A stretch of 64,000 nucleotides of DNA from Sandaracinus amylolyticus (GCF_021631985.1 NZ_CP070225.1:8122001-8186000); one strand, 5' to 3'; numbered from the stretch's first letter, positions 38,161 to 53,958 are shown. Notes: generated from the letters alone by a model not told the origin. A program made the numbers and translations.

Positions 38161-38757
38161 TCACTCGTGGCTGCCGAAGAGCTCGGTCGCGTAGTGGCCG
38201 AACGGCGATCCGTCGATGAACGCGTAGCCGATGCCCGTGTCGTTCGGGCCATCCGCCATGATGTTGTTGCAGTGCCCCGGCGAGTCCATCCAGCCGGCGA
38301 CGGCTTCGGCGCCCGTCGAATGGCCCGCGATGATGTTCTCGCCCGACGCGAACCCGGCGTAGCTCGCCTCCATGGCGCGGTCCCACGGGCTGCGTCCGTC
38401 CGCGCTGTCGTGGGAGAAATAGCCGTTGGCCGCCATGTCGAGGCTGTGGCAGCGCGCGGCCTCGCGCAGCGCGGCGTCCATCGCCAGCGGCGGCACCGGC
38501 GGCTTGTCCTCGCCGCCGCAGGTCGCGCCCGCCGCGCGGCGCGCGTTGACCTCCGCGAGGATCTCGTCTTCGAACGCGACCCACGACGCGGGCCAGCTCT
38601 CGGGATCGCGGCAGTCGAGCGTGACCGCGGGCTCCGGGCCTTCACCGTCGGGGTCGTACGAGACGCGCTCGTCGTCGCCGCCGCACGCGGTGAGGAGCAG
38701 AAGGAATGGCAACACGCGAAGGGAGTGGCTCGGCACCTGTCTCTCCGGTCGGGGCAT
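38161..38757 (-). CDS. CAP-superfamily (SCP-like) lipoprotein
   Basis: A 198-residue lipoprotein (MPRPERQ...LLLLTACGGDD, lipobox LTAC) with a CAP domain over most of its length: ILAEVNARRAAGATC, ALREAARCHSLDMAANGYFSHDS, GENIIAG and GWMDSPGHCNNIM. The His/Glu pattern (CHS..., GHCNN, GEN) is that of the CAP cavity residues. Bacterial members are secreted; roles are poorly known but include binding lipids or peptidoglycan-related ligands. ATG 38757. Located 34 bp upstream of the monooxygenase gene on the same strand. Confidence 0.9.
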   Translation of the reverse strand: MPRPERQVPSHSLRVLPFLLLLTACGGDDERVSYDPDGEGPEPAVTLDCRDPESWPASWVAFEDEILAEVNARRAAGATCGGEDKPPVPPLAMDAALREAARCHSLDMAANGYFSHDSADGRSPWDRAMEASYAGFASGENIIAGHSTGAEAVAGWMDSPGHCNNIMADGPNDTGIGYAFIDGSPFGHYATELFGSHE

Positions 38758-38947
38758 CGATCCGGCGTCGAGCACGGATTGCGCCACGTCGCTCGATCTC
38801 GCGAATCCCCGGCTCCGGCGCGATCGGAGCGAGACTGCATGCGCGCGCGAGCGTGGGCGCGGCCCCCCGCGTGGGGGCTGCGAGCCTCTCGATGCGATGC
38901 GCGCTCGCGGAGCGCCCGAGCCTCGCGGCCCGGGCGCCCTCCTCGGC

Positions 38948-45991
<7,044 letters not shown>

Positions 45992-46192
45992 AAGCCTCCG
46001 GCAGGCGTCATCGCCGCGGCCCGGGGGGACGGGCGGCCGCAGCGGACTCGTCCAGAATCGCTGTGATCAGCGCGCGAAGTAAATAGGGATCATCCCCGAT
46101 CCCGGGAATAGATGATCCGCGGCCGAATTTCCGAGGGAAGCGGGAGGAGAAGGCAGACCGCCCACCCCCTCCTCGGGACGGGAAGGCTCTCC

Positions 46193-46420
46193 TCAGAGCA
46201 ACTTGTGCGAGCGCACCCGGCCCGCCGCGCCGGTCATCCCGATCGTGACGTCCGCGCCTTCGCGGTCGAGCTCGACCTCGGCGCGTCGTCCGTTCTGGCA
46301 GAGCTCGGCCGGGGCCTCGATCAGCTCGATCGTGTCGCCCTCGTCGGTCACGAGCGCCCACACGCCGCCCTCGATGCCCAGCTTGCGGATCGTGCCCTTC
46401 ACTCGTCGTGTCGCGCCCAC
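46193..46420 (-). CDS. Small beta-rich cytoplasmic protein
   Basis: A 75-residue protein: MGATRRVKGTIRKLGIEGG, WALVTDEGDTIELIEAP and AEVELDREGADVTIGM, an alternating strand pattern suggesting a small beta barrel, perhaps OB-like. GTG 46420 has an excellent AGGAGG site upstream, which fixes the start. It is divergent from the gene at 46521. No family name can be given with confidence. Confidence 0.75.
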   Translation of the reverse strand: MGATRRVKGTIRKLGIEGGVWALVTDEGDTIELIEAPAELCQNGRRAEVELDREGADVTIGMTGAAGRVRSHKLL

Positions 46421-46520
46421 GCTCGCCTCCTGCTGCTCTTCCCGTGCGTGAGCCCGGGACGTGCTCCATCAAGAGCGGCGCGGCTTGACACCCCCGAGCG
46501 CGCGCGGGTTGATCGGAGCG

Positions 46521-46928
46521 ATGAGGCAGATCCATAGGCTGACCGAGCCGCGCGCGCTAGCCCTGCAGCTCGACGAGCTGGGTTGGAGCGCCGCGCGCCA
46601 CGACGACCGCACCTTCCGCTGCGTGCACGACACCAGCGAGGGCGAGCTCGTGGTGTTCGTGCGGCTCGATCAGAACTGGCTCATCGCGTCGGTCGTCCCG
46701 TTCCTCCGCACCCGCGGCGACAACTCGTTCGAGCTCTCGCGGTGGCTGCTGCGGATGAACCGCGACATGTACCAGACGAAGTTCGCGTACGACGAGGACG
46801 GCGACGTCGTGCTCACCGTCGAGCTGCCCACCGAGTCCCTCGACGCGAGCGAGATCCGCACCGCGCTCTCCGATCTGTTGCAGCACGCGATCCGTCACCG
46901 TCGAACGCTGCGCGAGGCGAGCACCTGA
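46521..46928 (+). CDS. Hypothetical protein, YbjN / secretion-chaperone-like fold
   Basis: A 135-residue soluble protein whose pattern of strands and helices (FRCVHDTSEGELVVFVRL; WLIASVVPFLRT; ELSRWLLRMNRDMYQTKFAYDEDGDVVLTVELP; helical C-terminus) resembles YbjN-type and type III chaperone-like proteins. This is a fold impression, not a family match. ATG 46521 follows GGAGCG. Followed by the SRPBCC gene after 46 bp, probably in one transcript. Confidence 0.7.
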   Translation: MRQIHRLTEPRALALQLDELGWSAARHDDRTFRCVHDTSEGELVVFVRLDQNWLIASVVPFLRTRGDNSFELSRWLLRMNRDMYQTKFAYDEDGDVVLTVELPTESLDASEIRTALSDLLQHAIRHRRTLREAST

Positions 46929-46974
46929 GCTACATCTCGCCGCCTCGTCCACCACGACGACGGCGGAGGTGGCG

Positions 46975-47502
46975 GTGAGGATCGAAGCCGACAGCGTCCT
47001 GCCCTTCTCGCGCGAGCGTGTGTTCCGCGCCTATCGAGACGAGCTCCCCGACTTCACGGCGTACCTGCCGAACGTGCGCGCGATCGAGGTGAAGTCGCGC
47101 AAGGACGAAGGCGCGATCGCGACGCTGCACAACGTGTGGCACGGCGGCGGTGACATCCCCGCGCCCATCGTGAAGGTGATCGGCGGCGAGAGCCTCTCGT
47201 GGGACGACTTCGCGAAGTGGGATCAGGGCGCGTGGACGTGCGAGTGGAACATCCGCACCAGCGTGTTCACCGAGGCCGTGAGCTGCAGCGGCAAGAACAC
47301 GTTCATCGAGCTCGGCGGAGATCGCACGCGCCTCGAGATCGCCGGTGACATCTCGATCGACGTGAAGAAGGTGAAGGGCATCCCGTCGTTCCTCGCGGGC
47401 TCGATCGGCAAGACGGTCGAGAACTTCCTCGTGAAGCAGATCACCGCGAACCTGACGAGCGTGAGCGACGCCCTCACGAAGTACCTGCAGAGCAAGGGCT
47501 GA
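46975..47502 (+). CDS. SRPBCC / DUF2505-like protein
   Basis: A 175-residue protein of the START-like fold: it begins MRIEADSVLPFSRERVFRAYRDELPDF, typical of SRPBCC proteins, which bind hydrophobic ligands in a cavity. The end (GKTVENFLVKQITANLTSVSDAL) is the long C-terminal helix. GTG 46975 is chosen because GGAGG (46965-46969) is correctly spaced from it; the GTG at 46969 overlaps that site. Ligand unknown. A strong hairpin follows the stop. Confidence 0.82.
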   Translation: MRIEADSVLPFSRERVFRAYRDELPDFTAYLPNVRAIEVKSRKDEGAIATLHNVWHGGGDIPAPIVKVIGGESLSWDDFAKWDQGAWTCEWNIRTSVFTEAVSCSGKNTFIELGGDRTRLEIAGDISIDVKKVKGIPSFLAGSIGKTVENFLVKQITANLTSVSDALTKYLQSKG

Positions 47503-47504
47503 CG

Positions 47505-47536
47505 GACGCGCGCGAGCGGGGGGAGCGCTCGCGCGT
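47505..47536. terminator. GC-rich hairpin after the SRPBCC gene
   Basis: ACGCGCGCGAGCG and CGCTCGCGCGT arms around a G-rich loop, starting 3 nt after the stop codon. A T-tract is weak (TTTCG follows), so termination is likely but not certain. Confidence 0.45.
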
Positions 47537-47603
47537 GACGTTTCGTATCAGGGGTCGGGCGGAGACTGGACAGACTGTTAGAATCGCGGCTGGGGGGAGT
47601 ACA

Positions 47604-48215
47604 TTGCTGGCACGTCAACCGTTCGTCGCGGTGGCGGTCGCCGACGAGCCGCGCATTGCGTCCGCGGTGGTCTCGGGCGTCCGTCGAACGCTGATCGACC
47701 TCGGGCAGTGGCCTCGCGTCCGCGCGCGTGCGATCGCGCGCATGCCGAAGGTCCGTGCGTGGATCGACAGCGCGCTCTCCGACGCGTGGTGCCCGGTCGA
47801 GTACCACCTCGTGATCCTCGAGGCGGTCGCCGCGGAGTACGGCGACGACGGGATCGCGGCGTTCGGTCGCGCGCGCTTGCTCGACAACATGAGCGGCGGC
47901 GTGCTCTCGCCGATCCTTCGGAGCTGGATGCGCTCGTACGGCAGCGCGCCCGGTCATCTGCTGCGCGTGGCGCCGCACGTCTGGCGCGCGGTGACGCGTG
48001 ATCTCGGTCGTCTGATGGTGGTCGAGATGGGCGAGCGCGCGGCGCGGTTCCGGATGGAGGACATGCCCGACGAAGCGCGGCGCTGCATCGCGTGGCATCG
48101 CTTCCTCGAGGGCTACGGGGTCGCGCTGCTCGAAGCGGGCTCGTACCAGGGCGCGCACGTCGAGATCGCGCTCGGTGAGGTGCCGAGACAGCTCGACGGA
48201 CTGGTCCGCTGGTAG
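47604..48215 (+). CDS. Hypothetical protein, DUF2378-like in layout
   Basis: A 203-residue, mainly helical soluble protein with an N-terminal half rich in Arg and Ala (VVSGVRRTLIDLGQWPRVRARAIARMP) and a C-terminal half with conserved-looking WRAVTRDLGRLMVVEMG and IAWHRFLEGYGVALLEAG. Helical DUF2378-type proteins of myxobacteria are similar in size and composition, but I cannot confirm membership. TTG 47604 preceded by GGGGGGAG is preferred to a GTG at 47535. Directly followed by repeat family I. Confidence 0.65.
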   Translation: MLARQPFVAVAVADEPRIASAVVSGVRRTLIDLGQWPRVRARAIARMPKVRAWIDSALSDAWCPVEYHLVILEAVAAEYGDDGIAAFGRARLLDNMSGGVLSPILRSWMRSYGSAPGHLLRVAPHVWRAVTRDLGRLMVVEMGERAARFRMEDMPDEARRCIAWHRFLEGYGVALLEAGSYQGAHVEIALGEVPRQLDGLVRW

Positions 48216-48221
48216 TCGGCT

Positions 48222-48360
48222 CGCGTTCGACTCGTCTCGAGATCCCTGCGCGGGCTCTGACCCCCTCCGCCCCACCCTTTCGGGGCTCGAGAGTCCGTCG
48301 GGTGGTCGTCGGGCACGAGCGCGGCCGGTGGGCATGCTCGATCGTGTCGGTCCCCCGCTG
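48222..48360 (+). repeat. Dispersed element family I, copy A
   Basis: Shares TCTCGAGATCCCTGCG and CGGGGCTCGAGAGTCCGTCG with copies B and C, has lost the central ~45 bp, and then shares GTCGTCGGGCACGAGCGCGG with C and CTCGATCGTGTCGGTCCCCC with B. It lies between convergent genes. Confidence 0.75.
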
Positions 48361-48374
48361 TACTGGCCTCGGGG

Positions 48375-49766
48375 TCAGGGCTTCTCGGCGTCGGGCTCGT
48401 GCTCGGGCGATCGGGCGGCGCGGCGCGGCGCGTCGTCGGCGCGGCGGGTGTCTTCGGCGGGCTCGGCGCGCAGGCGGGTCAGGCGCTGCTTGATGCGGGC
48501 TTCGATGCCGATGTCCTTGGGCTCGTAGAAGCGCGCGCCGATCAGGGCTTCGGGCAGATAGGTCTCGCCCTCCGCGTGGCCGCCTTCGGCGTGCGGATAG
48601 CGGTAGCCCTGACCGTAGCCCCACGCCTTCATGTGCTTGGTCGCCGCGTTGCGCAGCTTCATGGGCACCGGCAGCGGGCCGTGCTGCTTCACCGCGTCCT
48701 GCGCGCGCTGCCACGCTTCGTAGCTCGCGTTGCTCTTCACCGTGCTCGCGAGGTACGTGCAGCACTGTGCGAGCGGATGGAGGCCCTCGGGCATGCCGAG
48801 ACGACGGAACGCCGCGTCCGCGGCGACCGCGATCTGAAGCGCGTTGGGGTCCGCGTTGCCGACGTCCTCGCTCGCGAAGATGATCAGGCGACGCATCACG
48901 AAGAGCGGATCTTCGCCCGCCTCGAGCATGCGCATCATCCAGTAGATCGCAGCGTCGGGATCGCTGCCGCGCATCGACTTGATGAACGCCGAGACGACGT
49001 TGTAGTGCTCCTCGCCGCTCTTGTCGTAGAGCAGCGTGCGCGACGCGAGCGCTTGCTCCACGGCCTCGCGATCGAGCGCGACGCTCCGCGCGATCGCGTC
49101 GTTCGCCGCGAGCTCGAGCACGTCGAGCGCGCGACGCGCATCGCCCTGCGCCATCTCCGCGATCATGCCGAGCGCCTCGGTGTCCACGGTGAGCGCGAGC
49201 TTGCCGAGGCCGTGCTCGCGATCGCTCATCGCGCGCTCGAGCAGCGCGCGCAGATCGCTCGGCTCGTGGGGCTCGAGGCGGAACACACGCGCACGTGAGA
49301 GCAGCGCGGCGTTCACCGCGAAGCTCGGGTTCTCGGTGGTCGCGCCGATCAGCACGACCGCGCCGCGCTCGACGTGGGGCAGCAGCGCGTCCTGCTGCGC
49401 CTTGTTCCAGCGGTGGATCTCGTCGACGAAGAGGATCGTGCGCGTGCCGTGCAGGCGCTTCCGCTCCGCGGCCTCCGCGAGGATCTTCCGCAGCTCGGGC
49501 ACGCCGCTCATCACCGCGCTGAACGGGACGAACACCGCCTTCGTCTCCGCGGCGACGGCGCGCGCGAGCGTGGTCTTCCCGGTGCCGGGCGGGCCCCAGA
49601 CGATCATCGACGGGATCCGGTCCTGCTGGATCGCGCGACGGAGCAGCGAGCCCTCGGCCACGAGATGGCGCTGTCCGACCATGTCGGTGAGACGACGCGG
49701 CCGCATGCGATCGGAGAGCGGTGCGCCCTCGCGGTCGCGATCTTCCTTGTGGTCGAACAGGTCCAT
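48375..49766 (-). CDS. rarA: Replication-associated recombination protein A (RarA/MgsA)
   Basis: A 463-residue AAA+ ATPase related to clamp loaders, acting at stalled replication forks. It shows LSDRMRPRRLTDMVGQRHL, Walker A GPPGTGKTTLARA (about residues 54-62), Walker B ILFVDEIHRWNKAQQDALLP, sensor ATTENPSFAVNAALLSRARV, and the RarA-specific DKSGEEHYNVVSAFIKSMRGSD, EDVGNADP and KHMKAWGYGQGYRYPH blocks. Length fits. ATG 49766 begins at the usual MDLFD. Its 5' region contains a 16-bp perfect palindrome (49818-49833). Convergent with the gene at 47604-48215. Confidence 0.95.
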   Translation of the reverse strand: MDLFDHKEDRDREGAPLSDRMRPRRLTDMVGQRHLVAEGSLLRRAIQQDRIPSMIVWGPPGTGKTTLARAVAAETKAVFVPFSAVMSGVPELRKILAEAAERKRLHGTRTILFVDEIHRWNKAQQDALLPHVERGAVVLIGATTENPSFAVNAALLSRARVFRLEPHEPSDLRALLERAMSDREHGLGKLALTVDTEALGMIAEMAQGDARRALDVLELAANDAIARSVALDREAVEQALASRTLLYDKSGEEHYNVVSAFIKSMRGSDPDAAIYWMMRMLEAGEDPLFVMRRLIIFASEDVGNADPNALQIAVAADAAFRRLGMPEGLHPLAQCCTYLASTVKSNASYEAWQRAQDAVKQHGPLPVPMKLRNAATKHMKAWGYGQGYRYPHAEGGHAEGETYLPEALIGARFYEPKDIGIEARIKQRLTRLRAEPAEDTRRADDAPRRAARSPEHEPDAEKP

Positions 49767-49817
49767 CGACTGCGCTGCTTCTACTACGCAAGGGATGCAG
49801 AGCGCGGGACGCAGAGT

Positions 49818-49833
49818 GCGTACCCGGGTACGC
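49818..49833. promoter_or_regulatory. 16-bp perfect palindrome upstream of rarA
   Basis: GCGTACCCGGGTACGC, fully self-complementary, 52 bp upstream of the rarA start and about 170 bp upstream of the divergent PilZ gene. Such symmetry in the shared promoter region suggests a regulator binding site; identity unknown. Confidence 0.4.
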
Positions 49834-50002
49834 GGATCCAACGCGAACCATGACACGGCTGTCGGACCGTCGCGCCCCACCCGTGCGCGCAGGTCGCGAG
49901 CGAGATCGAGAACTTTCGCGTGGGGCGTGCGTCGGAAGCGATCGATTCGTGGCTCGTGGCACCTCGGTTGCAGAAAACCGGTGCAACACAAGGGAGGCGT
50001 CG

Positions 50003-50500
50003 ATGACGACCCGCAACGTCCTCGAGATGATCTTCGAGTATCAGCTCCTCCGGGCGAAGCAGGATCGTCTGGAGGTCCCGCTCGACGACGACGAGCGCGC
50101 GCGCCTCTTCGGGCTCGGGCGCTTGCTGACCGGCGACGGCACGCCGAGCCCGCGCACGATGCCGCGGCTGCCGTTCCCGAAGACGGTGAGCTTCACGATG
50201 CCGGGCGGCTTCGAGTCCGGCGAGGTGAAGAACCTGAGCGGCACCGGTCTCGCGATCGCGACGGCGCGCCCGCCGGTGATCGGTGCGCGCGTGATCGTGC
50301 GTCTGCTCGATGAAGCGGCGGGCTGCGAGTACTTCTTCCCGTGCCGCGTGATCTGGGCGCGACGCGCGAACCTCCCGGGCATGGGCCTGGTGTTCGACGG
50401 AGTGCCGACGCGCAACGAGTACCTCGCCGAGGAGAGCACGGGCGTGTGGCGACGCGCGATGCGCATGGGTGACCCGCCCCGCGAAGCGAACGTCGCGTAG
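50003..50500 (+). CDS. PilZ-domain protein
   Basis: A 165-residue protein. After a ~50-residue helical N-terminus, a PilZ barrel shows VKNLSGTGLAI (the NxSxxG c-di-GMP motif) and FFPCRVIWARRANLPGMGLVF. The upstream RxxxR half of the c-di-GMP motif is not obvious (a basic RLPFPK lies there), so ligand binding is uncertain. TPILZ-type proteins of this kind control motility and adhesion in myxobacteria. ATG 50003 follows GGGAGG. Repeat copy B starts immediately after its stop. Confidence 0.82.
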   Translation: MTTRNVLEMIFEYQLLRAKQDRLEVPLDDDERARLFGLGRLLTGDGTPSPRTMPRLPFPKTVSFTMPGGFESGEVKNLSGTGLAIATARPPVIGARVIVRLLDEAAGCEYFFPCRVIWARRANLPGMGLVFDGVPTRNEYLAEESTGVWRRAMRMGDPPREANVA

Positions 50501-50669
50501 CGCTCGGGCCGCTCGGCCTTCTGCGCTGCGCGCACGAGGGCTGCTCGGCCTGCGTTCGACGTTTGTCTCGAGATCCCTGCGCCGGCGGCGGGCTTCACGG
50601 CGGTGCATGCGAAGGGGGCTCTGCCCCCTCCGCCCCACCCCCTTCGGGGCTCGAGTGTCCGTCGCGTGG
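50501..50669 (+). repeat. Dispersed element family I, copy B
   Basis: Starts on the base after the PilZ stop. It shares nearly all of ~170 bp with copy C in inverted orientation, including GGGCTTCACGGCGGTGCATG and the GGGGGCTCTGCCCCC hairpin followed by a CCGCCCCACCCCC tract. The remaining gap up to 50830 (with the tail CTCGATCGTGTCGGTCCCCC shared with copy A) holds no gene I can support. Confidence 0.85.
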
Positions 50670-50830
50670 GCTCGATCGTGTCGGTCCCCCGCGGTGCGGG
50701 GGCCCCTAGCCGACACTTCGGTGGTTGCCGAGGACGGTGTCGGCGCGCCTCGACGCGCGGGCTGGTACGGGAAGTACGGCTTGGCGTGCGCGGCTCCGAT
50801 GGAGCACCCCGCGAGCGGTAGGATCACGCG

Positions 50831-51337
50831 ATGGACGATGCGAGGTTTTGGGCGATCATCGATGCATCGCGACGCGGTTGCGACCATCGCAGCGCTGACG
50901 AAGCTCGGTGGCAGCCAGCGGTGCTCGAGAGATTGCTCCGCGCGCTGACGCCCGACGACATCGAGGCGTTCGCGCTCATCTTCGAGGCGCTCCACGCGCG
51001 CGCGTATCGATGGGACCTCTGGCACGCGGCCTACGTCATCGCGGGCGGGTGCAGCGATGATGGGTTCGCCGACTTCCGGTCGGGCCTGATCGGGCTCGGG
51101 CGCGAGGTCTTCGAGGACGCACTGCGCGATCCGCTCACGCTCGCGCGGTTGCCCCGCGACACGGAGCTCTCGCAGGAGGGGATGCGCTACGCGGCGAGGA
51201 GAGCTTACGAGGGACTCACCGGCAGGCATCTCGCGGTGGATGTCGTGCACGCCATCGAGCCCGCAGGCGGGCAGCTGGACGAGGAGGTGTTCCTCCGGAA
51301 GTACGCGGAGCTCGAGCGCCGGCTCGACCCGCGGTGA
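50831..51337 (+). CDS. DUF4240 protein
   Basis: A 168-residue cytoplasmic protein beginning MDDARFWAIIDASRR and showing LWHAAYVIAGGCSDDGFADFRSGLIGLGREVFEDAL, the diagnostic block of DUF4240. The family is related to WGR-linked and molybdate-metabolism-regulator-like proteins, but its role is unknown. ATG 50831. It precedes a membrane protein gene by 52 bp. Confidence 0.88.
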   Translation: MDDARFWAIIDASRRGCDHRSADEARWQPAVLERLLRALTPDDIEAFALIFEALHARAYRWDLWHAAYVIAGGCSDDGFADFRSGLIGLGREVFEDALRDPLTLARLPRDTELSQEGMRYAARRAYEGLTGRHLAVDVVHAIEPAGGQLDEEVFLRKYAELERRLDPR

Positions 51338-51389
51338 TGCGTGCGAAACGGCGGGGCGACGGGCGCGCCCGTCCTGCTATTTCTCGGGC

Positions 51390-52073
51390 GTGTCCAAACC
51401 AGCTCGGTTCGTTGGGTTGCTCTTGGTGGTTCTCTCGTCGTTCGCGGCGAATGCTCGCGCGCAAGAGTGCGCCGAGGGTCGGGTGGCCAGCGAGCAGACC
51501 GCCGGGCGCTGTTGCTGGCCGGGGCAGGCGTGGGACGCGGCGAATGCGCGATGCTCCGGGCCGCCGTCGTGTCCCCATGGGCTCGTCGCCGAAGGCGACG
51601 CGTGCGTGGCGGCGATGCGGCGCCGCGGAGGTGTCTACGAGCTCGACGCACCCGCTGCGAACGCACCGAGCGCCTGGGGCGAGGAGCCCGGCGGACGAAC
51701 TCCGGATGACGCTTCCCTGCGCCGCCTCTCCGTGCATCGCAGCGACGGCGGGCTCATCGCCGGCGGCGCGATCACGTTCGGGCTCGCCTATCTCGTGACC
51801 GGGGTCATCGGCACGATCGACGCCACCGCCGGCCGGAGCGTCGGGCTGTTCACGTGGCTGCCGCTCGCCGGACCCGTCCTCTGGGCCGCCGGCATGGGCG
51901 ATGCCGTCGAGTGGGTCCTCGGATCGACCAGCGCGGCGCTCCAGACGCTCGGTCTCGTGCTGCTGATCGCCGGCGCCGCCGGGCACGACGTCGAGATCGA
52001 TGCGTCGGAGGCGCTGGTCCTGCCTGGCGCACCGGGCGCCGACGTCGGCGCGACGCTGCACGTGCGCTTCTGA
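51390..52073 (+). CDS. Exported protein with Cys-rich N-terminal module and membrane helices
   Basis: A 227-residue protein: signal peptide (LLLVVLSSFAANARAQ), a Cys-rich segment (CAEGRVASEQTAGRCCWPGQAW and CPHGLVAEGDAC) and then at least two hydrophobic segments (GGAITFGLAYLVTGVIGTI, LQTLGLVLLIAGAAG). The CCWPGQ module recurs in myxobacterial exported proteins. Start GTG 51390 (or nearby). Its stop codon touches the palindrome at 52076 and it is convergent with the RDD gene. Function unknown. Confidence 0.7.
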   Translation: MSKPARFVGLLLVVLSSFAANARAQECAEGRVASEQTAGRCCWPGQAWDAANARCSGPPSCPHGLVAEGDACVAAMRRRGGVYELDAPAANAPSAWGEEPGGRTPDDASLRRLSVHRSDGGLIAGGAITFGLAYLVTGVIGTIDATAGRSVGLFTWLPLAGPVLWAAGMGDAVEWVLGSTSAALQTLGLVLLIAGAAGHDVEIDASEALVLPGAPGADVGATLHVRF

Positions 52074-52075
52074 GC

Positions 52076-52092
52076 GCTACGGATTTCGTAGC
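52076..52092. repeat. Single copy of the 17-bp palindrome
   Basis: GCTACGGATTTCGTAGC, differing by one base swap from the unit repeated six times at 27553-27654. It lies 2 bp after the stop of one gene and contains the last codons of the convergent RDD gene. Confidence 0.8.
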
Positions 52093-52517
52093 GCTGCTGC
52101 GCGCACCACGCGGGTGCCGCCTGCGAGCACGTCGTGTCGGCCCTGGCGCAGCGGGCTCTTTCGGATCGTCACGACGATCGCGATCCACGCCGCGAGCGCG
52201 AGGATCGGGCCGAGGAACGGGATCGCGCCGAGCACGGTGAAGGCTTCGCGCGTGAGCGCCTGCTTCATCGTGACGCGTTCGCCCTCGGGGCCGACGACGC
52301 GCAGGCCGAGCGCGAGCTTGCCGAGGGTCGCGCCCACCAGCGCGTCGAGCAGCGCGAAGTACGCGAGCACGAGCAGCGCGCCCGCGATCAGCCAGTCGAA
52401 GCCGAACCCCATGAGCTGACCGAGCCCGACGTTCATCGCGACCACGATCGCGACGTCGATCGCGCGCGCAGCGAGACGAACGGGGAGCTCGGCGGGAACG
52501 AGCGAGTCGGCAGCCAC
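52077..52517 (-). CDS. RDD-family membrane protein
   Basis: A 146-residue protein with the RDD pattern: VPAELPVRLAARAIDVAIVV (Arg-Asp in the first helix), a second helix ALLVLAYFALLDALVGATLGKLALGLRVV containing GKLALGLRVVG, and a third helix GAIPFLGPILALAAWIAIVV. RDD proteins are small, possibly transport-linked inner-membrane proteins. GTG 52517 has GGAGG upstream, favouring it over GTG/ATG 52568. The product ends inside the 17-bp palindrome. Confidence 0.85.
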   Translation of the reverse strand: MAADSLVPAELPVRLAARAIDVAIVVAMNVGLGQLMGFGFDWLIAGALLVLAYFALLDALVGATLGKLALGLRVVGPEGERVTMKQALTREAFTVLGAIPFLGPILALAAWIAIVVTIRKSPLRQGRHDVLAGGTRVVRAAALRNP

Positions 52518-52577
52518 GTGAACCTCCGGGTCGTTTCTCCTTCGACGCCCGGAGCGCGGCGATCTCATCGGTCGACG

Positions 52578-53909
52578 TCAGCGGGTAGGCAGGCCGCTCG
52601 CGAGGGCCGTGCACGCGAGCCCCGCTACGACCACCAGCCCGAAGGTCCCCTCGAACGCGATGCCGGTCGTCGAGAGCACGATCGCCGCCGCGACCCCGAG
52701 CACCGAGCCGAGCTGGCGGAGCGCTTGATGGATGGCGCTCCCGACGCCGAGACGATGCGCCGGCAGGTGTCGCACCGCCGCGCCGCTGAGCGTCGGAAGG
52801 AGAAGGCCCACGCCGGTGCCGGTCACCAGCACCGCGGGGAGCCAGATCGTCAGGAAGCTCGGCGGCGATCCGAGCGCGCGCAGGATCAGCAGACCGCCGA
52901 GCGCGTAGACGAGCCCGCCCACGCGGACGAGCGCGCGATGGCCGAAGCGCGCGCCCACGCGCCCCGCGACGATCGCCACCGGCACGACGACGAGCGGCCC
53001 CGGCGAGATCGCGAGGCCCGCGCGCACGAGGCCGTAGCCCCACGCGTTCGTCAGGAAGAACACGAACCCGAGGAACATCGCGGCGAACGCGATGCTGAAG
53101 ATCGTCACCGCGACGTTCGCGGTCGCGAAGCCGCGATCGCGGAAGAGCCGCAGGTCGAACGAAGGCGCGGGGGCGCGCAGCTCGTGCACGACGAATCCCG
53201 CGAGCGCGAGCACGCCCACCAGGCCGGCCGCGAGCGACGTCGCGGGCTCGAACGCGCGCGCATCGAGGACCGCGAGACCGATCGCCGTCGCGCCCGCGAT
53301 CAACAAGAACGTCGGCGCCGCGCGGGGGAGATCGGTCGCGCTCGCATCGCGCGACTCGGACAGCAGGCGCATCGAGAGCACGGCCGCGACGACGCCGATC
53401 GGCAGGTTGATCGCGAAGACCGATCGCCACCCGAGCGAGTCGACGAGCAGCGCGCCGAGCGAGGGCCCGATCGCCGCGGCCAACGCGCCGACCGCGCCCC
53501 AGAGCCCCGCGACGAGCGCGCGCTCTCGGACCTCGCTCGCCGCGAGCACGAGCGCGAGCGACGCCGGCAGCAGCGCGGCCGCGCCGGCACCTTGGAGCGC
53601 ACGCGCCGCGACGAGGAACCCAGCGCTCGGGGCGAGCGCACACGCGACCGACGCCGCGACGAAGACACCGAGCCCCACGACGTACACGCGCCGCCGCCCG
53701 AGCTGATCTGCGAGCCGTCCTGCGGGCACCAGGAGCGCGCCGAACACGACCGTGTACGCGTTGAGCACCCACGAGATCGTCTCGAGCCGCACGTCCGCGA
53801 AGTCGGCGCGGATCGCGGGGAACGCGACGAAGAGCACGGTCGCATCGAGCGAGACCGCGAACACCGCGATCGAACAGATCGCGAGCACCAGGCGCGCCGC
53901 GGGGCTCAC
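52578..53909 (-). CDS. MFS exporter under MarR control
   Basis: A 443-residue major facilitator with about 14 helices, DHA2/EmrB type: SLDATVLFVAFPAIRADF in the first helix, GRLADQLGRRRVYVVG (motif A) and GAAALLPASLALVLAA (motif C-like). It would export a drug-like compound using the proton gradient. GTG 53909. A perfect operator-like palindrome lies at 53945-53958, between it and the upstream MarR gene on the same strand. Confidence 0.87.
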   Translation of the reverse strand: MSPAARLVLAICSIAVFAVSLDATVLFVAFPAIRADFADVRLETISWVLNAYTVVFGALLVPAGRLADQLGRRRVYVVGLGVFVAASVACALAPSAGFLVAARALQGAGAAALLPASLALVLAASEVRERALVAGLWGAVGALAAAIGPSLGALLVDSLGWRSVFAINLPIGVVAAVLSMRLLSESRDASATDLPRAAPTFLLIAGATAIGLAVLDARAFEPATSLAAGLVGVLALAGFVVHELRAPAPSFDLRLFRDRGFATANVAVTIFSIAFAAMFLGFVFFLTNAWGYGLVRAGLAISPGPLVVVPVAIVAGRVGARFGHRALVRVGGLVYALGGLLILRALGSPPSFLTIWLPAVLVTGTGVGLLLPTLSGAAVRHLPAHRLGVGSAIHQALRQLGSVLGVAAAIVLSTTGIAFEGTFGLVVVAGLACTALASGLPTR

Positions 53910-53944
53910 GTGATCACCACTTCCGTCTGCATCGTCTCTCCGAT

Positions 53945-53958
53945 GTTGTATCTACAAC
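53945..53958. promoter_or_regulatory. Probable MarR operator upstream of the exporter
   Basis: GTTGTA-TC-TACAAC, a perfect 6+6 inverted repeat 36 bp ahead of the exporter start. A degenerate copy, GTTGTATATGCAC on the minus strand (54463-54476), overlaps the MarR start region. Two matching boxes at the two genes fit autoregulation plus control of the exporter. Confidence 0.6.

Noticed and set aside
46008-46535. Minus-strand open frame covering the small 75-residue gene
   Set aside because: It is the wrong frame; the 75-residue protein has AGGAGG and beta-strand character, the longer frame does not.
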